Below, piece after piece: positions 34,030 through 43,434 of a stretch of 64,000 nt of DNA. Every line of letters starts with the position of its first letter. The stretch's first letter is position 1. This DNA is from JANOMH01 sp031422295 (GTDB taxonomy: Bacteria > Pseudomonadota > Alphaproteobacteria > Rhodobacterales > Rhodobacteraceae). The position numbers and the translations under genes are program-made. Location of the stretch: NCBI GenBank assembly GCA_031422295.1, contig JANOQM010000029.1:62001-126000 (forward strand), read 5' to 3'. Under the pieces are notes generated by a model. That model did no database searches. It saw only the letters and a program-made list of their open reading frames with translations, and had not been told where the DNA came from.

Positions 34030-35688
34030 CTACGAAGGGTCGCGCCACCGGTTTGCGATCGGATACCGCCGGTCGAGCCAAAAGGCCCGGCGCGTCAGCC
34101 TTGTCCCGGGGGCGGACTGAAACCGTTTATGCTCGGAAACATAGATAAGATGTTCGACTTTTTTCACCGTGGCCCGGTCATATCCGGCCAACACACAGTC
34201 CGCGACCGACGCATCGCCATCGACCAGCAGTTCCAGAATACCATCCAGAATGTCATAGGGCGGCAGGCTGTCGTCATCGCGCTGATCGGGGCGCAGTTCG
34301 GCACTGGGGGGCTTGTCGATCACGCGCGACGGGATCACCATACCAGGTGGTCCTGCCATCCAGTCCCGATGCACGTCGTTGCGCCAGCGACAGATTGCAA
34401 ACACCCGGGTCTTGTACAGATCCTTGATCGGGTTATAGCCGCCCGACATATCGCCGTAAATCGTGGCATAGCCCACCGCGACCTCGGATTTATTGCCCGT
34501 GGTCAGCAGCATTTCACCAAATTTGTTAGATTGCGCCATCAGCAACAGGCCACGCAAACGGGACTGGATGTTTTCTTCGGTCAAGTCGGGTGCGCAACCC
34601 GCGAACAAATCAGCCAGCGCATCCGACACTGCCGCGCGCGGCCCGGCAATGCTGACGCTGTCCAGATGCACCCCCAGATTGGCCGCAACCTCGGCTGCAT
34701 CCTCCAAAGACTCGGGCGAGGTGTATTCCGATGGCAGCATGACGCAGCGCACATTCGCAGCGCCCAGCGCATCGGCGGCAATCGTGGCGACAATTGCAGA
34801 ATCGATGCCCCCTGACAGGCCCAGCAGCACCTTCTTGAATCCGGTCTTGCCCAGATAATCCCGCAACGACACCACCATCGCCCGGTAATCCTGTTCGATC
34901 GACGCCGGTGCAATCGCCCGCGCGCCCTCGACCGCCTCCCACCCCTGCGCGCCAATGCGGAAATCGACATGTACCACGGCCTCGTCAAACACTGGCAGTT
35001 GCACCGCCAGCCGCCCCCCCCGGTTCAGCACGAATGACCCGCCGTCGAACACCTGATCGTCCTGGCCCCCGACCATATTCAGATAAACCAGCGGCAAGGC
35101 ATTCTCGGTGACACGGGCGACCATCTGGTTCATCCGAATGCCGAATTTCTCGCGGAAATACGGGCTGCCATTGGCGACCAGCAGCATTTCAGCGCCGCTT
35201 TCGGCCATCGCTTCGGCCACGTCGGGAAACCAGGCATCTTCACAAATCGGGGTGCCGATGCGCAGGGGGCCTGCGTCGAACGGCCCTTGGATCGGGCCTT
35301 GGGTGAAATGCCGGACCTCGTCGAACACGTTATAGTTGGGCAATTCGTGTTTCAGGGTCCGGGCAATAACCCGCCCACCGCGCAGGATGTGATAGGCATT
35401 ATACAAATGCCCGTCCTCGAAATACGGCCCGCCAATCCCGATGATCGGTCCATCGGCGCAGGCCAGCGCCACTGCCTCAATCTGGGCCATGGCATCGCGG
35501 TAAAACGCGGGCTTCATCACCAGATCCTGGGTCTGATACCCCGCAATGAACATTTCGGGCAGGGCCAGCATTTGCGCGCCAGCGGCCTTGGACTGGGCCC
35601 AAGCATCACGCGCTTTGGCAGCATTGCCTGCCAGATCGCCCACAGTCGGGTTCAGTTGGGCCATGGTCAGGCGGAAATGGTCGGACAT
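34030..35688 (-). CDS. nadE: Glutamine-dependent NAD+ synthase NadE
   Basis: A 552-residue two-domain enzyme. The N-terminal CN-hydrolase glutaminase has the Glu in LALPEMFIAGYQ, the Lys in LKHELPNYNVF and the nucleophile Cys in GTPICEDAWFP. The C-terminal synthetase domain has the ATP-pyrophosphatase P-loop GLSGGIDSAIVA near residue 290 and NKSEVAVGYATIYGDMSGG. It amidates deamido-NAD in the last step of NAD synthesis. The ATG at 35688 starts the first strand directly (MSDHFRLTMAQLNPTVGD). DUF1801 gene follows in the same operon. Confidence 0.94.
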   Translation of the reverse strand: MSDHFRLTMAQLNPTVGDLAGNAAKARDAWAQSKAAGAQMLALPEMFIAGYQTQDLVMKPAFYRDAMAQIEAVALACADGPIIGIGGPYFEDGHLYNAYHILRGGRVIARTLKHELPNYNVFDEVRHFTQGPIQGPFDAGPLRIGTPICEDAWFPDVAEAMAESGAEMLLVANGSPYFREKFGIRMNQMVARVTENALPLVYLNMVGGQDDQVFDGGSFVLNRGGRLAVQLPVFDEAVVHVDFRIGAQGWEAVEGARAIAPASIEQDYRAMVVSLRDYLGKTGFKKVLLGLSGGIDSAIVATIAADALGAANVRCVMLPSEYTSPESLEDAAEVAANLGVHLDSVSIAGPRAAVSDALADLFAGCAPDLTEENIQSRLRGLLLMAQSNKFGEMLLTTGNKSEVAVGYATIYGDMSGGYNPIKDLYKTRVFAICRWRNDVHRDWMAGPPGMVIPSRVIDKPPSAELRPDQRDDDSLPPYDILDGILELLVDGDASVADCVLAGYDRATVKKVEHLIYVSEHKRFQSAPGTRLTRRAFWLDRRYPIANRWRDPS

Positions 35689-35852
35689 GCAGGGGCCTCG
35701 TGCGGGATGTGCCCTTGATGTAGCAGAACAAATGGCAAGGGGAAGCCGATTGCGCCGCGACACTTGTGATGCAAGCCCCCGTTGTCAGCCCGGCCCCTGT
35801 GCCGTAGTCTGCCCCGAGTCTGTTGCAAAACAGCAAACGGGGTGGGTACGAC

Positions 35853-37343
35853 ATGACAATACGCCGCGCAATCTGGCAGGTCTCCGCCCTGCTGCTGGCC
35901 CTTGGGCTGACCGATCCGGTCATCGCCCAAACGGTCGAGACCAAGCAATATGATGACGGCGGGGTCTATGAGGGGTCTTTCCTGAACGGCAAACAGCATG
36001 GCCAAGGGACCTATACCCTGCCCAACGGCTACAGCTATTCCGGCGAATGGTTCGAGGGTGAAATCCGGGGTCAGGGTACCGCCACATTTCCCAACGGATC
36101 GGTTTATATCGGTACTTTCGCCTTGGGCAAACCCGAAGGGACCGGCCAGATTACTTTTGCCGATGGCGGCACCTATCAGGGTGATTGGCTGGACGGTAAA
36201 ATCACCGGGCGCGGCCAAGCCACCTATGCCAATGGCGTGATTTATGAGGGCGAGTTCCGCAATGCCATGCATCACGGCCAAGGCGTGATGCGCAGCCCGG
36301 ATGGCTATGTCTACGACGGCGCATGGGTCAATGGCGTCAAGGAAGGCATCGGCAAAGTTACCTATGCAGATGGGTCGGCCTATGATGGAATGCTGGTCGG
36401 TGGCGAACGCGAAGGGGCGGGCACCCTGACCCTGTCTGACGGGCTGACCTATATCGGCACATGGGTCGATGGCCAGATCGAGGGTCAGGGCAAGCTGATC
36501 CAGCCCAATGGCGACATCTACGAAGGCGCCTTGGTGGCCGGGCGGCGGCAGGGCACCGGCACGGTGACCTACTCCAACGGCGACATATATCAGGGTGGTT
36601 TTGCCGAAGATCAGCGGCATGGGCAGGGGTCATTCACCGGCACCGATGGCTACCGCTATGTCGGTGCCTGGGTCAGCGGGCAGATCGAGGGGCGGGGCCA
36701 AGTGACGTATCCGGACGGGTCGGTTTATGTGGGCACATTCACCGCCGATCTGGCCGATGGACAGGGCAAGATCACCTATCCGGATGGGTCCACTTATGAC
36801 GGAGGATGGACCGCCGGGGTTATCAACGGCACCGGCACCGCGACCTATGCCAACGGGCTGGTTTATGTCGGTGCATTCCTGAATGCCAAAAACCACGGCC
36901 AGGGGCGGATGACCTATCCCGATGGATATATCTATGACGGCCTATGGGCGGACGGACAGCGCAATGGCCAGGGCACTGCAACCTATGCCGATGGCACGGC
37001 CTATGTCGGTGGGTTCCTGAACGGCCAGCGGCATGGCAGGGGCAAAATCACCATGCCAGACGGGTTTATCTACGACGGCTCTTGGGCTGACGGCGAAATC
37101 AGCGGCACAGGCGTTGCGACCTATACCAATGGCGACATCTATGAAGGGCTGTTCCAGAATGGCCGCCGTCAGGGCCAAGGGACCATGCGCTATGCCAGCG
37201 GGGAAACCGCCGCCGGGGACTGGACCGATGGGGCGCTGACCAGTTCGACGCCAACCGAATTGGCCCCGACAGACGTCGCGCCCGTGCCCCAAGGCGACCC
37301 CCTGCCCGCAATTGACGGGACAACACCACCGCCCGGCGAATAG
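35853..37343 (+). CDS. Exported MORN-repeat protein (18 repeats)
   Basis: A 496-residue protein with a signal peptide ending near PVIAQ (residue 26), then 18 consecutive 23-residue MORN units and one degenerate nineteenth. Typical units have PNG/PDG, a Tyr, a Gly-x-Trp/Phe and GxGxxT (for example YADGTAYVGGFLNG then QRHGRGKIT). The C-terminal 40 residues are Pro/Thr-rich and unstructured. MORN repeats form elongated beta rods that bind lipids or proteins. The signal peptide places this one in the periplasm or outside. The start at ATG 35853 is chosen for the signal peptide. The epimerase remnant starts three bases after its stop. Confidence 0.9.
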   Translation: MTIRRAIWQVSALLLALGLTDPVIAQTVETKQYDDGGVYEGSFLNGKQHGQGTYTLPNGYSYSGEWFEGEIRGQGTATFPNGSVYIGTFALGKPEGTGQITFADGGTYQGDWLDGKITGRGQATYANGVIYEGEFRNAMHHGQGVMRSPDGYVYDGAWVNGVKEGIGKVTYADGSAYDGMLVGGEREGAGTLTLSDGLTYIGTWVDGQIEGQGKLIQPNGDIYEGALVAGRRQGTGTVTYSNGDIYQGGFAEDQRHGQGSFTGTDGYRYVGAWVSGQIEGRGQVTYPDGSVYVGTFTADLADGQGKITYPDGSTYDGGWTAGVINGTGTATYANGLVYVGAFLNAKNHGQGRMTYPDGYIYDGLWADGQRNGQGTATYADGTAYVGGFLNGQRHGRGKITMPDGFIYDGSWADGEISGTGVATYTNGDIYEGLFQNGRRQGQGTMRYASGETAAGDWTDGALTSSTPTELAPTDVAPVPQGDPLPAIDGTTPPPGE

Positions 37344-37345
37344 CC

Positions 37346-37772
37346 GTGACCCGGTCACTGATCTTTGGTGGCACTGGATTTTTGGGGACAGAAACCACTT
37401 AGGGCGGCCGCAGGCTTGGGGGCGTCGGGTACCTTCGATATCACCAGTCAACCCTTTGCCCTGCACCGGCTGCTTGCGACGATTCAAGACCTGTGCTGCC
37501 CATCCTGTGAATTTGTCCCGGTCACCGATCAGACTTTGATTGCCGCAAAAATTGGCCCATGGATGAATTTGCCATTATGGCTGCCTGACACCCCGGATCA
37601 TCAGGACCTCTTTGGAATCAACACGGACCGGGCGCAACCGGCGGGGCTGTGCTCCCGACCGTTGGTCAAAACACTTGGCCCGCTGCTGGACTGGGACCGG
37701 ACCCGCCGTGATGTTCCGCTCGCGACCCTTCTGACGGCGGCACAAGAGGCGCGGCTGTTGCAGAATACCTGA
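37346..37772 (+). pseudogene. NAD-dependent epimerase/dehydratase remnant with internal deletion
   Basis: A GTG at 37346 opens a frame encoding VTRSLIFGGTGFLGTETT, which contains the GGTGFLG Rossmann motif of the extended SDR/epimerase family, and stops at 37400-37402. About five bases later, in another frame, sequence resembling the C-terminal third of such proteins resumes (GASGTFDITSQPFALHRLLA) and runs to 37772, ending in EARLLQNT. The middle, with the YxxxK active site, is missing; compared with a usual length of about 300 residues some 160-180 codons have been lost, together with a frame change. It lies directly behind the MORN gene, with which it was probably co-transcribed. Confidence 0.7.
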
Positions 37773-38015
37773 TTAAATTACGCCAATTTCCAGCCGAAAT
37801 TCGGCTATATTCAGGCAACCCGTCACAATTCAGCCATAATTCATTCAAAGACGTATCATTAAACATATTAACGCCACATTAATGCCATAATTCAACTCGC
37901 GTTGGATTTTCATTGTCTCAGATAAGCAACATAATATATCTCAAAACTATTCATTGTTGATCGAAATGAAACCAAACTGTTATCAACGGCTCATGTCCAA
38001 AGGGAGTGCCAAGCC

Positions 38016-40655
38016 GTGAGCTACCTGATCTACAAAGATTTTTTGGCCACCAATCTTTTGGGTGAATTCGAAGACCTGCCCACCGCCCTTTCCCAACTTC
38101 AGCGAAATTTCAATCTGGTGCTGCCGGTAAGCCATAATGCAACCGATCAGTTGGCCATCAACAAAGACGCGGTCAGCGTGACCACGGCGACCAACAACAC
38201 CCAGATCAGCCTTGGGCTGGGTGTGTCCCTGTTCACGGCCCAAGGCACAGGATCCACGATTATTGAAACAGCTGCGCGTAATACGGTGGTCTATGGATCG
38301 GACGCTGGGCTGACGCTGTGGGGAAATAGTTTACGTGAAATCGGGCATGGTGGCGCTGCGGCAGACAGTTTCTTTGGCGGGGCCGGGGATGATTTGTTGT
38401 ACGGCGGCGGCGGCACTGACCTGCTGGTCGGTGGCGGCAACCGGGATCGCAGCTATGGCGGCGCCGGCAATGATGTGCTGGTGGCCGGGTCCGGTCGACA
38501 CCAGTTATACGGCGGCAGTGGCGCGGATACGTTCCTTCTGGATGCCAATACCGTCAGCACCACAACGATCTATGATTTCAACGCCGCTGACGGTGATGTT
38601 GTTAACCTGCAAGATAGCACATTCAGCAGCTTCGCTGACATGGTCAATGCGGGCCGGGTTGTGCAAGTTGGCGCAGCCGTCACAATCACGCTCGGCACCA
38701 TAACAGTCCGGCTGGAGAATACCCAAGTCAGCAGTCTGACGTCGGGAAATATACAGGTCGGCCAACCCGCACCGTCCCTGATCTTTGCCAGCTTTGCCGA
38801 TTTCCGGCGCAGTGGTCTGGATCAGACCTTGGACAGCGTCACAATTGGCGAAACGCTGTATCACCTGCGCGATACCCAACCATTGCACGCGGATTACAAA
38901 TATCAGGATAACGCGGGCAACTGGTGGTCGCCTGATTACTTTATTGTCGTGGCTGCCGGGCAATCAAACATGGTTGGGGCCGGTCAGGGCGGCGATATGC
39001 GGCTGAACCCTAATGTTGTGGCGTTCGACTGGGTCAACGATCAGCTTGTGCTGGCCGATTACGGCGCCTCGCCCGCGGGCGGACTTGAGGTGCGGTCGGG
39101 GTCGGCTTTACGCAACAACCTTTATTTTCCCTTTGCCAATTCCATTGCCGAAGGATTGGGCAGGCCGGTTCTGGTCATTACGCATGCGGTCAGCGGATCA
39201 CGGATTGACAGTTGGCTTGTCGATACGAACGGACCGCATTGGGCGGACCTTTTAACCGATATCAATCAGGCGCTGGCGCTGACCGGGCAGACCCAGGTTG
39301 ACAGCTTTATCTGGCACCAGGGCGAAACCGACCATCCGATGCCCGTAGCCGATTATCAGGCCCGGATGCTGGCCTTTATTGATCAGGTCCGCAGTCAGAA
39401 TTGGGCAGGGCCTGACCTTGCCATGCTGATCGGTGAACTGTCCCGCTCGGGCGTCAATTTTGTGCAGAACGCAGCGCTGCAAGCAATCGAAGTCATGAAC
39501 ACCGACCCGATGTTGGGCTTTGTCAGTTCGACCGGACTGACCACTTTTGGCGAATCGGGCGTGCATTTCGACGGCGCGGCCTTGGTCGAATATGGGGCCA
39601 CCCGATTCTGGAACGCGCTATCAGCCCTTTTGACCCAACAAAATCCGGGGCCCAACACTGCGCCCACATTGTCCGCTGCAGCAACTCCGCCCACCGCGAT
39701 CACGATCAGCGAAGGCGATGAGTTTCAGTTGGATGTGTCGGGCTTTTTTACCGATGCTCAGGGCGATGACTTGTGGTTTTACGGCTACCTTGATGACCGG
39801 GGCGTCTACCTGACCGGCACTGCCGATGACATGATCGTTTTGAAACCTGATTATGTCGCAGCGGGCACCTATACGCTGACCATCTATGCCAATGATTATC
39901 TTCTCGACGGGGCCTCGTTCGATGTCATCCTGACTGTGCTGGACCGCGCACCCACCGTGATGGCCTATACCGGGGCAGGTTTTACCACCGCACTTGACAG
40001 CTACCGCGATTTTGCAACTGCGCAGGCAGACCTTGGCCCGAACCGGGCGATGGAAATCCTGTCCGAGGCCGCCCTGACTGCCGGACCCAACCTGATCACG
40101 GTGGACAGCCTGAACATCCGGGCAAATGGCGCTGTTGGCGGCGACCTGACCATGGCCGCCGGCGTGCTGCGCACGTATCTGTCAGGCAATGGCGCATTGA
40201 ATGTGCAGGGTAATAGCAACGACAATTTCGTGGTCGGTAGTGAAGGCGCCAACAGCCTGACCGGCGGTGACGGGCTGGACCGGCTTTACGGCAACAGCGG
40301 CGCTGATGTCCTGCGCGGCGATGGTGGCAATGACCAACTGTTCGGCGGTGGGGGCAATGACCTGCTAGATGGCGGGACGGGGGTCGATCACGCCTGGGGT
40401 GGCCTTGGGGCCGACCGGTTCTTGTTTGCGGCAGGCGATGGCACGTTCCTTGCGCGCGATTTTAACCGCGCGGTGCAAGGTGATCTGATCGAACTGCAGG
40501 GCTTTGCCGGGATCAGTGATTTTGACGACTTGATGGCAGTCGCCCGTCTGACCCAATCGGGCGACCGGGTGATCATCGACATCGGCACCGACCGTCTGAT
40601 GGTGTACGGCCAGCTGACAACGACGCTGACAGCGGACATGTTCGCCTTCAGCTAA
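38016..40655 (+). CDS. RTX-repeat protein with sialate-O-acetylesterase-like domain
   Basis: An 879-residue secreted protein. Residues about 115-165 hold a first block of RTX calcium-binding nonapeptides (GGAGDDLLYGGGGTDLL), followed by a peptidase-M10-like C-terminal beta-roll segment. Residues about 305-535 form an SGNH/SASA esterase domain with GQSNMVGAG (Ser317) and the His of ESGVHFDG (His517). A cadherin-like/VCBS-type region near 560-640 leads to a second RTX block (about 745-800, GDGGNDQLFGGGGNDLLDGG) and the terminal type I secretion signal region. The start is GTG 38016 after AGGGAG. It probably deacetylates polysaccharides outside the cell. A 243-base AT-rich region precedes it. 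Confidence 0.82.
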   Translation: MSYLIYKDFLATNLLGEFEDLPTALSQLQRNFNLVLPVSHNATDQLAINKDAVSVTTATNNTQISLGLGVSLFTAQGTGSTIIETAARNTVVYGSDAGLTLWGNSLREIGHGGAAADSFFGGAGDDLLYGGGGTDLLVGGGNRDRSYGGAGNDVLVAGSGRHQLYGGSGADTFLLDANTVSTTTIYDFNAADGDVVNLQDSTFSSFADMVNAGRVVQVGAAVTITLGTITVRLENTQVSSLTSGNIQVGQPAPSLIFASFADFRRSGLDQTLDSVTIGETLYHLRDTQPLHADYKYQDNAGNWWSPDYFIVVAAGQSNMVGAGQGGDMRLNPNVVAFDWVNDQLVLADYGASPAGGLEVRSGSALRNNLYFPFANSIAEGLGRPVLVITHAVSGSRIDSWLVDTNGPHWADLLTDINQALALTGQTQVDSFIWHQGETDHPMPVADYQARMLAFIDQVRSQNWAGPDLAMLIGELSRSGVNFVQNAALQAIEVMNTDPMLGFVSSTGLTTFGESGVHFDGAALVEYGATRFWNALSALLTQQNPGPNTAPTLSAAATPPTAITISEGDEFQLDVSGFFTDAQGDDLWFYGYLDDRGVYLTGTADDMIVLKPDYVAAGTYTLTIYANDYLLDGASFDVILTVLDRAPTVMAYTGAGFTTALDSYRDFATAQADLGPNRAMEILSEAALTAGPNLITVDSLNIRANGAVGGDLTMAAGVLRTYLSGNGALNVQGNSNDNFVVGSEGANSLTGGDGLDRLYGNSGADVLRGDGGNDQLFGGGGNDLLDGGTGVDHAWGGLGADRFLFAAGDGTFLARDFNRAVQGDLIELQGFAGISDFDDLMAVARLTQSGDRVIIDIGTDRLMVYGQLTTTLTADMFAFS

Positions 40656-41868
40656 CATCCTCGCGCTGCTCGTGCTTTTCCGGGGTCAGCCCATACGGTG
40701 CTACGACCCGCCAAACATGTGCGGGCACCATATTCTTGATCCGCGCCGGAAAGGCCCGGCGCAGATGCAGGACGGTTTCGACCGCCTTCATCTCGATCCG
40801 GGCGCGGGCAAATTCAAGGCCGCGCGGCCCGATGCGCGGTTGCAGGAATGACACCACCGGGCGTAACCAATCCGGCATCCGGCGCAATGGCAGGCCACCT
40901 GCTGCCAGCCGGGTGTTCTCCATGAAACCTTTGACCGCGCTTTGGCGTTTACCCTTGTCCGTCAGCGGTTTAAGCGTCAACTGCCCATCCAGCAGCGCCA
41001 ACAACTCTGCCCCACGCGCATTGCGCACGATCACCCATTGATCACCATCGCCGCCCATATAACCCACGGTTATATCGGCCAGCCGGTTGGTGTAATCGAC
41101 GCAGGTCTTGCAGGTCATCGGAAAGAAATCCGGGCGGAGTTTGGATATCGGCAAGCTGAGGAATGGCACTGCCTTGGGCTTGCGCCCATCGTCAAAGCGC
41201 AATTCGACTTTGTAATCGGCCCGAAACTCCAGATAGCTGATGCTATCGGGATTGGGGTCCAGCAGGGCCAGAAATTCATGAAAATTGGCCGTGGTCGTGT
41301 TGTCGGAACAAGGCGTGCCGATCACATAAATCCGCTCAAACCCCAGTTCGGCCTCCATCGCCCGCAACGCATAGACCTGACAGGGAATACCGACCAGCGC
41401 GATACGCCTGTATCCCGCCGCGCGGGCCGGTTCCAGCAGCGCCAGCAGCGGCGCATAGCCCATCCGCATGCCCCTGACACGCGCCATATCGGCGGGGTCG
41501 GTCACAATCACCGGCAGCGGTTTCCATTTATCCACCGGGTCGGGTGCCACGGTCAGCACCGCCTCAACTGCGTGTGTTTCCAACAACTTGGCGGCCAGAG
41601 TTGATGTGATCCCGGTCCATTGCGCACCCGTCGCAGGCACAGTCATCCGCGCCCGCAGCATCTGGGTATAGGCGCCGAAAAACGCCTCCTCCCCCCGTTT
41701 AGGGTCCGTCACGCGACCATGCACGCGGGCTTCAAGGCCCGGATAATCCGGTTGAATGAACTGGCAGGCCCGTCCGCATGCCTTGGCATCAGCCATCCGG
41801 CTGACCCCGCAATCGGTACACAGGCCAGGGCGGGCTGCGCCGGTAATCTCAGGAATAATCACGCTCAT
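40648..41868 (-). CDS. bciB: BciB-type ferredoxin-dependent divinyl (bacterio)chlorophyllide 8-vinyl reductase
   Basis: A 406-residue FrhB-like flavin/iron-sulfur protein. Family blocks in order: LCTDCGVSRM with the first cluster cysteines, ARVHGRV, GAQWTGI, GIPCQVYALR, YVIGTPCSDNTT, YLEFRADYKVEL, TCKTCVDYTNRLADITVGYM and IGPRGLEFARARIE. This series matches BciB, which reduces the C8 vinyl group in chlorophyll precursors, rather than F420 hydrogenase proper. The ATG at 41868 starts the protein just before the cluster motif. It suggests that the host makes bacteriochlorophyll. Its 3' end overlaps the RTX gene by eight bases. The photolyase gene lies 43 bases upstream on the same strand. Confidence 0.82.
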   Translation of the reverse strand: MSVIIPEITGAARPGLCTDCGVSRMADAKACGRACQFIQPDYPGLEARVHGRVTDPKRGEEAFFGAYTQMLRARMTVPATGAQWTGITSTLAAKLLETHAVEAVLTVAPDPVDKWKPLPVIVTDPADMARVRGMRMGYAPLLALLEPARAAGYRRIALVGIPCQVYALRAMEAELGFERIYVIGTPCSDNTTTANFHEFLALLDPNPDSISYLEFRADYKVELRFDDGRKPKAVPFLSLPISKLRPDFFPMTCKTCVDYTNRLADITVGYMGGDGDQWVIVRNARGAELLALLDGQLTLKPLTDKGKRQSAVKGFMENTRLAAGGLPLRRMPDWLRPVVSFLQPRIGPRGLEFARARIEMKAVETVLHLRRAFPARIKNMVPAHVWRVVAPYGLTPEKHEQREDVS

Positions 41869-41910
41869 AGACCGCAGTCTGACCGGGCGCACAGGCCGAT
41901 GCAATCATTC

Positions 41911-43434
41911 TCAAACTGCCTCGCCTGCTTCCAGCCGCACCAGCCAAGCCCCAGCCTCGGCCAGGATCACCCCACGCTTGCCCAAATCCATCCGGTCCCA
42001 GGTCCCATACATGTTCCCCATCCGCGGATTGGCGGCAAACCGATCGCGGTGCCGGTCCAGAAAATGCCAGTATAATGTGTTGAACGGGCATGCATCGGGG
42101 CCGGTCTTGTCCTTGACCTTATAGGCGCAGGATTTGCAGTAATCCGACATCTTGTCGATGTAATTGCCGCTGGAGACATAGGGTTTTGACCCTAGTAACC
42201 CGCCATCTGCAAATTGTGACATGCCGATCACATTAGGGGCCTCGACCCATTCATAGGCATCGGCATAGACCGCCAGATACCATTCATGCACCTGATACGG
42301 GTCAATTCCGGCCAGCAGGGCAAAGTTGCCGGTTATCATAAGCCGTTGAATATGATGGGCATAAGCGTGCTCGCGGGTCTGCGCCACAACTGCGCCGACA
42401 CAGGTCATTTTCGTCGGCGCGCCCCAGAACAGCGCAGGCAAAGTGGCAGAATGGCCTAGCGCGTTGCGGTGGACATAATCGGGGCCGGACAGAAAATAGA
42501 TGCCGCGCATGTATTCGCGCCAGCCGATGATTTGGCGGATGAACCCCTCGACGGCATTCAGCGGGGCGCGGCCCGCCTGCCATTCCGCCTCGGCGCGGCG
42601 GCACACATCCAGCGGGTCCAGCAGCCCCGCGTTGATGTAGAAACTGACCAGCGCATGATACATGAACGGCGCGCCGGCCAGCATTGCATCCTGAAAATCG
42701 CCATATTGCGGCAGTCCGTGGATCAGCCAATGGTCCAGCTGCGCCTGCGCCTGGTCCGCATCCGTGGCAAACCAGAACGGTGTCAGATCACCGAAGTTTT
42801 CGCCAAAACGGCTGGCGACAAGATCTAGCACCTCTTGCACAATTTTATCCGGAACGAACTGCAAAGGCCCAGTAAACGTGATTGCCCTTACACTTTTGCG
42901 ATTATCGTGGTCATAATTCCACTGCCCGCCCGCAGGCTGATCGCCCTCCATCAACAACCCGGTCAACCGGCGCATGTCGCGGTAAAAATATTCCATCCGC
43001 AGCTGTTTACGGCCCTCGGCCCAGCCCTCGAACAGCGCATGTGACGCGATAAAGCGGTCATCGGCAACCTGATGCACCGGGATCGGGCAATCCTGCAAGG
43101 CGGTGATCAACCGGAATTCGCCGGGTTCGGTTGCAAGCACCTGAGCCGCCCCAAACCCGGCCGCGCGGCGGATCAATTCACCGACAATCGACCCGGTATT
43201 GTCAGGATCATCGAGCCGGGTATAGGCGACAATCCAGCCTTGCCCCGTAAGCCAAATCGCGAATTTACGCATCGCGGCAAAGCAAAATGCGATCTTTTTG
43301 GGATGATGCGGCACATAACTCGCCTCGGCCAGCACTTCGGCCATGACCACGATATCAACCGCTCTATCGGCCGCGCGAAGCGCCGACAACCCGGGCGACA
43401 GCTGATCACCCAGTACCAGAACCAGCTTTACCAA
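41911..43434 (-). CDS. Cryptochrome/photolyase-family protein, FeS-BCP ((6-4) photolyase) type
   Basis: A 507-residue photolyase-related protein of the bacterial FeS class. It opens with KLVLVLGDQLSPGLSAL, the antenna-domain start of this family. The FAD domain contains FIRQIIGWREYMRGIYF and HIQRLMITGNFALLAGIDP. Cysteines in YCKSCAYKVKDKTGPDACPF would bind a [4Fe-4S] cluster. It repairs (6-4) photoproducts or senses light. The start is probably TTG at 43434, which begins the domain at once and overlaps the SDR stop (43428-43430). It lies between bciB and an SDR gene in a same-strand run. Confidence 0.88.
   Translation of the reverse strand: MVKLVLVLGDQLSPGLSALRAADRAVDIVVMAEVLAEASYVPHHPKKIAFCFAAMRKFAIWLTGQGWIVAYTRLDDPDNTGSIVGELIRRAAGFGAAQVLATEPGEFRLITALQDCPIPVHQVADDRFIASHALFEGWAEGRKQLRMEYFYRDMRRLTGLLMEGDQPAGGQWNYDHDNRKSVRAITFTGPLQFVPDKIVQEVLDLVASRFGENFGDLTPFWFATDADQAQAQLDHWLIHGLPQYGDFQDAMLAGAPFMYHALVSFYINAGLLDPLDVCRRAEAEWQAGRAPLNAVEGFIRQIIGWREYMRGIYFLSGPDYVHRNALGHSATLPALFWGAPTKMTCVGAVVAQTREHAYAHHIQRLMITGNFALLAGIDPYQVHEWYLAVYADAYEWVEAPNVIGMSQFADGGLLGSKPYVSSGNYIDKMSDYCKSCAYKVKDKTGPDACPFNTLYWHFLDRHRDRFAANPRMGNMYGTWDRMDLGKRGVILAEAGAWLVRLEAGEAV

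Noticed and set aside
35853..37343. Regular DNA repeats that could suggest a CRISPR array
   Set aside because: The 69-bp period is translated into 23-residue MORN units in one open frame; there are no identical repeats separated by unique spacers.
38016..40655. Protein as a haemolysin toxin because of its RTX repeats
   Set aside because: RTX repeats are a general calcium-dependent secretion module; the central domain has esterase motifs and no pore-forming region is visible.
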